Below are positions 6,976 through 12,174 of a stretch of 12,174 nt of DNA, piece after piece. The stretch is from Bacteroidetes bacterium UBA7688 (lineage in GTDB: Bacteria; Bacteroidota; Bacteroidia; Chitinophagales; Chitinophagaceae): contig DLGS01000237.1 of NCBI GenBank assembly GCA_002482815.1, forward strand, positions 1 through 12,174, given 5' to 3'. The notes under the pieces are model-generated. The model had not been told where the DNA came from. It ran no database searches and was given only the letters and a program-made list of their open reading frames with translations. Both the position numbers and the translations under genes were made by a program. How positions within the stretch are numbered: the first letter of the stretch is position 1; the number at the start of each line of letters is the position of its first letter.

Positions 6976-9585
6976 CTATCTAATCAATGAAATATCTCCT
7001 TTATACATTTCATCCTGCGAATCGGGATAATCAAATTTTACTTTAATCAAATAGTAGTAAACTCCAACTTCCTGATTCTGACTATTAAACCTGCCGTCCC
7101 ACGCTTTGAGAGGATCACTAGTTGAGAAAATTTCTTCTCCGTATCTGTTCACAATCTTCAGACTGTAGGATAGGTAAGGCCCGGTTAATATCGCTTTTAT
7201 TGCATCATTTTTTCCATCATCATTTGGAGAAAAAACGTTTGGCATCATCAATTTGCCTTTTTTATACACTTTGCAGCATTGTACAACACTATCTTTTTCC
7301 TCACATTTATTTGTTGCCACCAGCTTCACACAATATTCTCCTATTTGAGGAAAAGAATGCATGAATTTTTGCTCTTTCGAGATAAGATTTCCATCAAAAT
7401 ACCATTCCTGCGATACTGCATTTGTGGACCCGCTTTCAAAACTGAATACCGGATTTTCAATATCGGCTATTGAAGGTGCAATTGTAAATGCAGCTTTTGG
7501 TTTTGGCTGCATTCTTACCGTAACATACATTGTATCAGCTTTGAAATCAGGATCACTGGCAAGCACCGATTTTGTAATAATCGTGTATCTGGTGTCTGCT
7601 GAGGGTTTAAATACAATCACCTGACGCAGTGTGTCCAAAACATAATCATTTGCAGGCGTTATTGAATATCCTAAGCCTTCCGGTATATCATACAAAACAG
7701 AATCTCCTTTACAGATGGTTGTGTCCAGAACAGGAATTAAAAAAACTGAATCCATCACATAACAACATTTTGTAACCGAATCTCTTTGTTCACATTTATT
7801 AATCGCTACAAGTGTGACACAGTATTTACCAATTTTCGGAAATTTATAAACCAGGTCCAGGTCGGTTGAAATAATTGCACCTTCATAAAACCATTCATAC
7901 CTCACAGCATTACTGGAACTGTTCAGGAAATTAAAGGTGGGATTATTCAGGGACGCTTTGTTTGGAGTGATGGAAAAATCAGCCTTAGGTCTTGGGTAAC
8001 CAATAATAGTAAACGAAATAGTATCACTCACGAAACAAGGATCATCCGGATCGAGAGAATTAGAAGTTATCGTATACCTGGTGGTGCCAATGCCAAAAAA
8101 TTCGATAAATCCGGTAGTTGTATTCAGATGGACATTTGTATTGGGTTGTACATCAACTGCCGATTTTAAGGGTAATGGTATTTTAATTGTGTCACCCTCG
8201 CAAAGGACTGTATCTGTAGGCTGGCTGAGTTTCACACCACCGACAAGATTAGTTTTTATACAAGCTGTATCAGGAATAAACTTCCATAAATCATTGCTCA
8301 GTTCAAACACATTTTTTGAATCGTATCCGTATCCACCAAACACATATAGAACACCAATCTTGTCTGTCCAAACGCAACATCCCATTTTTCCCGGTATTAA
8401 ATTTGAGGCAGCTTCCACACCTTTGACACCATAGCTGGATGCCGGCGGGGTTCCAACACCACCTTTTACTTTAGTCCATTCAAAATTTTCAGTGTTAAAT
8501 AACCACAAATCGTTAAAATACCCATGTATACCAGTACCCCCGAAAGTCCAGAAGGCTTTTGTACACTGACTGTTTGATTGTGCTGTTTGGTTTTCGAACC
8601 TGGAAGCAGGAGCGTCACCTGCATTAGGCTTACAATATGGGTTGGTGGTTCCTTTGTCATTGGAAAGATTGGTACCGCTGACCCAAGTCCACATTTTTGT
8701 TGAAGTATTATACTGCCAAACATCATTTTGAGAGGACGTGCTTTTTGATCCTCCAAACAGGTAAAAATTATTACTGGCATCCTGCCATCTGGTGTAAGAA
8801 AATCTTGAAGATGGTGTATTGGTAGCATCCGCAACGCCTTTCGTACCATAGGTTCCTGCGTCTGCTGGCAAGTTTGTACCTGCTTCCCATGTCCAATTGT
8901 TTGTTGCAATATCAAAACTCCATAAATCATTTCGAACATTCGCTCCTGACATTCCCCCGAATAACCATAATTTATTGTTGTGAACCCAGGCTGATTTACA
9001 TTCATTTCTTTCTCCGGGAGTATTCGCGGCAGCAGCAAGCCCCTTAGTTCCATAAACTGCTACAGTTGAAGAAACTTTCGTTCCCTTCATCCAGGTCCAC
9101 TCATTGGTTGCAATATGATATCTCCATAACACATCATTGGAAAAAGTTCCTGACATATCATAACCACTGTAAAGCCACAAATCGCCAGCAGCATCAGTCC
9201 AGCAATTGGCGCCATAACCTACAGCAGCAGGATAATTCAGTACTGAAGGAACACCCTTTGTACCATAGACTCCTGCCAGAGAAGTTGCGTTCTTAGGGCC
9301 CTTTACCCAGGTCCATTCATTGGTTATCGGATCATATTTCCACAAGTCATTCAGACCAGGTACACCGCCAAACATCCAGAATTTACCGTTCAGATCTGTC
9401 CAATAAGCAGCCTGATAACGTGGAGGTGGTTCGTTGGTCGGACTGGACACGCCTATCGTGCCGTAATTCCCTGTGGAACCCTTCACATCACTGCCTTTAA
9501 GCCAAACCCAATTGCCACTTTGAGCTTTACTACTTACCGTACTTAATACTATTATTATAAAGAATAAAATTTTTGAGAATTTCAT
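6976..9585 (-). CDS. Secreted surface protein with Kelch-like propeller, duplicated Ig/PKD module and T9SS type B C-terminal domain
   Basis: An 869-residue exported protein. A Sec signal peptide (1-22) ends in KAQ. Residues about 24-438 hold roughly six Kelch/galactose-oxidase-like repeats of ~60-70 residues, with recurring WTW, YGTKG, WTD, FGG and NDLW elements, expected to fold as a beta-propeller. Residues about 446-610 and 612-773 are two copies of one module. Each has an Ig-like part (CEGDT or CKGDS, later RYTI and a DT strand) followed by a PKD-like part (PKADF or PKAAF, then NKCE and a CC pair). The C-terminus (779-869; MPNVFSPNDDGKNDA, NRYGEEIF, WDGR, GVYYYLIKV) is the gliding-motility/T9SS type B sorting domain, which directs export across the outer membrane and release or attachment at the surface. 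The gene lies 29 bp after the WG-repeat gene, with an A-rich stretch before ATG 9585. Its ligand is unknown; adhesion or carbohydrate binding is a guess. Confidence 0.93.
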   Translation of the reverse strand: MKFSKILFFIIIVLSTVSSKAQSGNWVWLKGSDVKGSTGNYGTIGVSSPTNEPPPRYQAAYWTDLNGKFWMFGGVPGLNDLWKYDPITNEWTWVKGPKNATSLAGVYGTKGVPSVLNYPAAVGYGANCWTDAAGDLWLYSGYDMSGTFSNDVLWRYHIATNEWTWMKGTKVSSTVAVYGTKGLAAAANTPGERNECKSAWVHNNKLWLFGGMSGANVRNDLWSFDIATNNWTWEAGTNLPADAGTYGTKGVADATNTPSSRFSYTRWQDASNNFYLFGGSKSTSSQNDVWQYNTSTKMWTWVSGTNLSNDKGTTNPYCKPNAGDAPASRFENQTAQSNSQCTKAFWTFGGTGIHGYFNDLWLFNTENFEWTKVKGGVGTPPASSYGVKGVEAASNLIPGKMGCCVWTDKIGVLYVFGGYGYDSKNVFELSNDLWKFIPDTACIKTNLVGGVKLSQPTDTVLCEGDTIKIPLPLKSAVDVQPNTNVHLNTTTGFIEFFGIGTTRYTITSNSLDPDDPCFVSDTISFTIIGYPRPKADFSITPNKASLNNPTFNFLNSSSNAVRYEWFYEGAIISTDLDLVYKFPKIGKYCVTLVAINKCEQRDSVTKCCYVMDSVFLIPVLDTTICKGDSVLYDIPEGLGYSITPANDYVLDTLRQVIVFKPSADTRYTIITKSVLASDPDFKADTMYVTVRMQPKPKAAFTIAPSIADIENPVFSFESGSTNAVSQEWYFDGNLISKEQKFMHSFPQIGEYCVKLVATNKCEEKDSVVQCCKVYKKGKLMMPNVFSPNDDGKNDAIKAILTGPYLSYSLKIVNRYGEEIFSTSDPLKAWDGRFNSQNQEVGVYYYLIKVKFDYPDSQDEMYKGDISLIR
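7267..8248 (-). repeat. Tandem duplication of a ~163-residue Ig/PKD module within the surface protein gene
   Basis: Residues about 446-610 and 612-773 align end to end with an offset of 163 residues (about 489 bp). Shared positions include D-T-x-x-C-x-G-D, RYTI, DP, PKA-x-F, NP-x-F-x-F, NAV-x-x-EW, FP-x-IG-x-YCV-x-LVA-x-NKCE and DSV-x-x-CC. The PKD half is much better conserved than the Ig half. This was seen by reading the protein; limits are approximate. Confidence 0.85.
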
Positions 9586-9614
9586 AGAGATACTTTTTTC
9601 TGGTGATGGATGGA

Positions 9615-10337
9615 CTATTTAATTTTTTTAGTTTCTCTCTCTCTTTCCTCTCGTTCTTCCTTTTCATGATCTTCGTGATCTTCTACTTCTCTCAATATTT
9701 TTCCTTTTGTATTAATCATAAATTTTTCTTTGCCCAGACCAACCAAAGCCTCTCCATTATGGAACACACCTGCAAAATCGAATTTTCTGCTCATAACTTG
9801 TTTTCCTTGTTGATTGATAAAAGAAAATTTGGATCCAATCTTCACCATTGCCAATCCCTCTGAAAAAGACGATGCAATTTCGTACTGAGGCAGAATGATT
9901 TCTTTGAGGCCGGCATTTATGAACCCATATTTGCCATCCTTTTTCACCAATGCCATATTCTCCTGGAAAGAGTAAACTTCTTCATAAACGGGTTCTATAA
10001 CCCAGGCACCTTTAGAATTGATAAAACCATACTTATTGCCAAATTTAACCGAGGCACAACCATTAAAAAAAGGGTTCGCATCGCGATACATTAAAGGGAT
10101 TTTCAATTCTCCCTGTTCATTAATGTAGCCGCGAAGATTATCCTTTATAACAATAGCAAATCCATTGATAAATTCACTACCTGCATAATAGACCGGAGCA
10201 ACAATTGTTTTTCCATCATTGGTTTTATAACCCACTTTACCGTTTTCATAAAAACGAAGCGGCGGATTTGTTTGTGCCAAAAGGGATTTGGAGGCAATGA
10301 AACAAATAGATATTAATAGCATAAATCTTGTTTTCAT
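9615..10337 (-). CDS. Secreted WG-repeat protein with highly charged C-terminal tail
   Basis: A 240-residue exported protein with a signal peptide (1-22; hydrophobic 6-21, cut likely after LLAQ). About five WG-type repeats with a ~34-residue period follow, near residues 35-69, 70-102, 103-136, 137-169 and 170-205. They share GFIN-x-x-G, a VxPxY-like strand, and an F-x-x-G-x-A-x-V segment (for example KYGFINSKGAWVIEPVY, 102-118). WG repeats are common in Bacteroidota secreted proteins of unknown function. The tail (217-240) is almost entirely Glu, Asp, His, Arg and Lys, encoded by a purine-rich stretch with short repeats, and is unlike the rest. No T9SS sorting domain is present, so a periplasmic or Sec-only destination is likely. 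It precedes the Kelch surface protein gene by 29 bp, so cotranscription is expected. ATG 10337 is a clear start. Confidence 0.9.
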   Translation of the reverse strand: MKTRFMLLISICFIASKSLLAQTNPPLRFYENGKVGYKTNDGKTIVAPVYYAGSEFINGFAIVIKDNLRGYINEQGELKIPLMYRDANPFFNGCASVKFGNKYGFINSKGAWVIEPVYEEVYSFQENMALVKKDGKYGFINAGLKEIILPQYEIASSFSEGLAMVKIGSKFSFINQQGKQVMSRKFDFAGVFHNGEALVGLGKEKFMINTKGKILREVEDHEDHEKEEREERERETKKIK

Positions 10338-10516
10338 AAGAAGATGGTTTTTTAAATATAACAGACGTAAATATAAGTAAGCTAGTTGGGGTTTCCTAAA
10401 ATTGTTAGAAAAATCAATATATCAGATTGATTTAGAATTCCATATTCCCTGAGCTTACTACTTTTCAGAATCTTCCGCTTACCTTTACTTTCTTAATCTA
10501 ATCGAACAGCTTTCGC
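10338..10516. promoter_or_regulatory. Divergent intergenic region between the WG-repeat gene and panB
   Basis: This 179-bp AT-rich gap must hold promoters for both genes. Near-matches to TAnnTTTG are TACCTTTA (10480-10487, + strand, 29 nt before panB) and, on the minus strand, TATATTTA copies before the WG gene; each ends in A instead of G. An 8-bp inverted repeat, AAATCAAT (10411-10418) and ATTGATTT (10426-10433) with a 7-nt loop, lies mid-gap and could be an operator. No element is certain. Confidence 0.35.
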
Positions 10517-11332
10517 ATGTCAGTACATTCTGAAATAAAACGGGTTACCACACACACTTTGCAGTGGATGAAGCAAAATAACGAGAAGATCAGTATGCTG
10601 ACTGCTTACGATTTTTCGATGGCAAGCATATTAGATGCCGCAGGAATTGATGTGCTGCTCGTTGGTGATTCAGCTTCGAATGTAATGGCGGGAAACAGCA
10701 CAACTTTACCCATCACACTGGATCACATGATATATCATGCCCAAAGTGTAATGCGCGGTATTCAGCGTTGTCTGGTCATTGTTGATTTACCTTTTGGGAG
10801 TTACCAGGGTAACAGCAAAAAAGCATTGGAATCCGCAATCCGTGTAATGAAAGAATCCGGTGCCCACGCTATAAAACTGGAAGGCGGTAAAGATGAGTGC
10901 GAATCCATCACACGCATCGTGAGCGCAGGTGTTCCGGTAATGGGACATTTAGGCCTGACACCACAATCAATCAACAAATTTGGCACCTACGCAGTTCGTG
11001 CGAAAGAAGAGGAAGAAGCTGATATGTTGATAGAAAATGCGCACGCTCTTCAGGCGGCCGGTTGCTTTTCGATTGTTCTGGAAAAAATACCCGCTACATT
11101 GGGCAAGCGTGTTGCCGAAGAATTAAAAATCCCTGTGATTGGCATTGGTGCAGGAATGCATGTAGACGGACAAGTGTTGGTCATGCATGATATGTTGGGC
11201 ATCAACAAAGATTTTTCACCCAAATTTTTACGCCGCTACCACAATCTTTTTGAAGAAATTACCAAAGCCACACAACATTATATTTCTGACGTTAAAGGAA
11301 ATCTATTCCCCAACGATACGGAACAATATTAG
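10517..11332 (+). CDS. panB: 3-methyl-2-oxobutanoate hydroxymethyltransferase (ketopantoate hydroxymethyltransferase)
   Basis: A 271-residue enzyme that adds a hydroxymethyl group from methylenetetrahydrofolate to 2-oxoisovalerate, the first committed step of pantothenate and CoA synthesis, in the cytosol. Known functional positions are present: Mg2+ ligands Asp51 (VGDSASNV), Asp90 (VDLPFGSY) and Glu122 (IKLEGG), and catalytic Glu189 (VLEKIPA). GHLGLTPQSINKFG (143-156), IGIGAG (208-213) and DGQVLVMHD (217-225) are standard family motifs. Length is typical for a TIM-barrel PanB. ATG 10517 gives the expected short N-terminal extension. No panC or panD neighbours are present, so the gene is likely a single-gene unit ending in a strong terminator. 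Confidence 0.97.
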   Translation: MSVHSEIKRVTTHTLQWMKQNNEKISMLTAYDFSMASILDAAGIDVLLVGDSASNVMAGNSTTLPITLDHMIYHAQSVMRGIQRCLVIVDLPFGSYQGNSKKALESAIRVMKESGAHAIKLEGGKDECESITRIVSAGVPVMGHLGLTPQSINKFGTYAVRAKEEEEADMLIENAHALQAAGCFSIVLEKIPATLGKRVAEELKIPVIGIGAGMHVDGQVLVMHDMLGINKDFSPKFLRRYHNLFEEITKATQHYISDVKGNLFPNDTEQY

Positions 11333-11350
11333 TTTTCATAATCATTTTTT

Positions 11351-11380
11351 AAAACCACCAAATAATTTGGTGGTTTTTTT
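11351..11380 (+). terminator. Intrinsic terminator of panB
   Basis: A perfect 12-bp stem pairs 11351-11362 (AAAACCACCAAA) with 11366-11377 (TTTGGTGGTTTT) around a TAA loop; T residues continue to 11380. It begins 18 nt after the panB stop. Its T-tract also forms the left edge of the hip control region. Confidence 0.9.
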
Positions 11381-11528
11381 GCATAAAATGCACATTAAAG
11401 TATGCAAAAATAATAAAAAATACTTTTTTTGCATATTATAATATACAAAAGTTAGAATTGTAAATTTTGCATAGTATAACAGTCTTTTTATCTTAATTAA
11501 GCTATATTTGCATACTATACTATACAAT
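11376..11528 (+). promoter_or_regulatory. Operator array and control region of hipBA: five TTTGCATA octamers
   Basis: Exact TTTGCATA occurs at 11378-11385, 11428-11435, 11466-11473 and 11507-11514 on the plus strand and at 11401-11408 on the minus strand. The copies at 11378 and 11401 form a perfect 10-bp inverted repeat (11376-11385 with 11401-11410, 15-nt spacer). Position 11427-11450 is a 24-bp palindrome with a single mismatched pair. Position 11507-11528 matches its core in 19 of 22 bases and lies just before the hipB ATG. The 11466 copy is a half-site. HipB proteins bind palindromes in their own promoter as dimers; that this array is the HipB operator is inferred from position and symmetry. 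Confidence 0.7.
11503..11510 (+). promoter_or_regulatory. Predicted -7 box of the hipBA promoter, overlapping an operator
   Basis: TATATTTG matches TAnnTTTG exactly and ends 19 nt before the hipB ATG. Its last four bases are the first four of the downstream palindrome (11507-11528), so bound repressor would cover the promoter. No clear -33 TTG is seen, and there is no Shine-Dalgarno before the ATG. Confidence 0.5.
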
Positions 11529-11529
11529 A

Positions 11530-11796
11530 ATGAGTCTGGAAGCTATCAAAATAAAGGATGTAAAAGAAAAATTAGGGGATTGGATGAAAGCGATACGTAA
11601 AGGAAAAAATCTTTCACAGGAAGAACTGGCCACTGCCCTGAACCTTTCCCGCATTACGATACAAAACCTGGAGTCAGGAAAAAATATCACCATTGACACC
11701 TTGCTCAAAGTGTTGCAATATTTTGATGCGCTGGACAGTTTCCATCAATATGTCAGCAGCGAAGCACAAAATAACACTTACAAATCTTTATACTGA
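11530..11796 (+). CDS. hipB: HipB-type antitoxin, XRE-family DNA-binding protein
   Basis: An 88-residue protein with an XRE/Cro-C1 helix-turn-helix at about 16-70. The segment LSQEELATALNLSRITIQNL (28-47) holds the two DNA-contacting helices. By family knowledge HipB binds operators in its own promoter and neutralises the HipA kinase by complex formation. The size matches E. coli HipB. The C-terminal end (SSEAQNNTYKSLY) is short and polar. Its stop is two bases before the hipA ATG, so the pair is translationally close, as is usual for this module. Regulation by the octamer array upstream is likely. A stand-alone XRE regulator is the alternative but is unlikely given the partner gene. Confidence 0.9.
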   Translation: MSLEAIKIKDVKEKLGDWMKAIRKGKNLSQEELATALNLSRITIQNLESGKNITIDTLLKVLQYFDALDSFHQYVSSEAQNNTYKSLY

Positions 11797-11798
11797 TC

Positions 11799-12174
11799 AT
11801 GTCTAAAAACAACATCATCAGCGTATTTTGTTTTGGCGAAGAGATTGGAAAAATTGGCCATGACGAAGACCGGAAAAAATCTTTCTTTCAATACAACCCG
11901 GCCTTTCTGAAATCCGGAAAGTATAAAAACCTGTTCCCCTTGCTCATCAAGCGGACAGAGCAAGTTCAAGTGTTCGGGAAGTTCAACAATGAGGCTTTTC
12001 GGGGATTGCCACCTATGATTGCCGACTCTCTACCCGATTTGTTTGGGAATATTATCTTCAAAACCTGGTTGGAATCAAAGCAAAAAAACTTCGAAAAAAT
12101 ATCCATCCTGGAGCAGCTGACCTATGTGAGCAACCGCGGAATGGGCGCATTGGAATACAAACCCGGAAAAGCTC
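11799..12174 (+). CDS. hipA: HipA-family toxin kinase, N-terminal part (cut by window end)
   Basis: The open frame from ATG 11799 gives 125 codons before the window ends. The N-terminal HipA domain is recognisable: FFQYNPAFLKSGKY (29-42), a central VFGKFNNEAFRGLPP segment (58-72), ADSLPDLFGN (75-84), and SNRGMGALEYKP (111-122), which marks the passage to the kinase core in full-length HipA proteins. HipA kinases phosphorylate a serine in an aminoacyl-tRNA synthetase (glutamyl-tRNA synthetase in E. coli), stopping translation and promoting dormancy. The ATP-binding and catalytic residues lie beyond the window, so activity cannot be judged. A split HipS/HipT arrangement is not excluded, but the continuous GMGALEY region favours an ordinary fused HipA. 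The target is unknown. Confidence 0.88.
   Translation, partial: MSKNNIISVFCFGEEIGKIGHDEDRKKSFFQYNPAFLKSGKYKNLFPLLIKRTEQVQVFGKFNNEAFRGLPPMIADSLPDLFGNIIFKTWLESKQKNFEKISILEQLTYVSNRGMGALEYKPGKA

Noticed and set aside
8466..9053. Minus-strand 195-codon ORF in another frame
   Set aside because: It lies wholly within the Kelch surface protein gene on the same strand; its apparent repeats mirror the Kelch repeats. The signal peptide and sorting domain are in the long frame.
1..12174. CRISPR arrays, insertion sequences, tRNA or rRNA genes
   Set aside because: I found no regularly spaced repeats, transposase frames, terminal inverted repeats or recognisable structural RNA sequences on either strand.

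Overview
The window looks like chromosomal DNA from a member of the Bacteroidota, probably near the Chitinophagales or Sphingobacteriales. The base composition is AT-rich. One large secreted protein ends in a gliding-motility/type IX secretion (T9SS) type B C-terminal domain. Start codons mostly lack a Shine-Dalgarno sequence, and several genes are preceded by the Bacteroidota -7 promoter motif TAnnTTTG. The class or genus is an inference and cannot be fixed from this sequence.

Left part (1-5333). The window opens inside a minus-strand gene for a polytopic membrane protein resembling GT-C (ArnT/GT39-like) glycosyltransferases; it runs off the left edge. A 54-residue single-pass membrane protein is divergent from it on the plus strand and ends exactly where argS ends on the other strand. 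Four genes then run leftward in transcription order: a two-helix membrane protein of unknown function, a XerC/XerD-type tyrosine recombinase, a KirBac-type inward-rectifier potassium channel, and arginyl-tRNA synthetase.

Middle part (5334-10337). A YpfJ-type membrane-anchored zinc metallopeptidase (+) converges with peptidyl-tRNA hydrolase (-), and a strong two-way terminator lies between them. Upstream of pth is a minus-strand pair: a secreted WG-repeat protein, then 29 bp later an 869-residue Kelch/PKD/T9SS surface protein. The surface protein holds a clear tandem duplication of a ~163-residue Ig/PKD module.

Right part (10338-12174). panB (ketopantoate hydroxymethyltransferase) stands alone on the plus strand and ends in a strong intrinsic terminator. 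Directly after it is a hipB-hipA type toxin-antitoxin locus, with hipA cut by the window end. The control region between panB and hipB holds five exact copies of the octamer TTTGCATA in 137 bp. Some are arranged as near-perfect palindromes, and one palindrome covers the predicted hipB -7 box. I read this as an autoregulatory operator array; it is the most distinctive non-coding structure here.

Most of the window is housekeeping (argS, pth, panB, xer) with ordinary accessory genes between. I do not see a convincing wholly new system. The best leads are the hip operator array, the duplicated module in the surface protein, an argS terminator that appears to lie inside a convergent small gene, and a possible near-leaderless pth mRNA.
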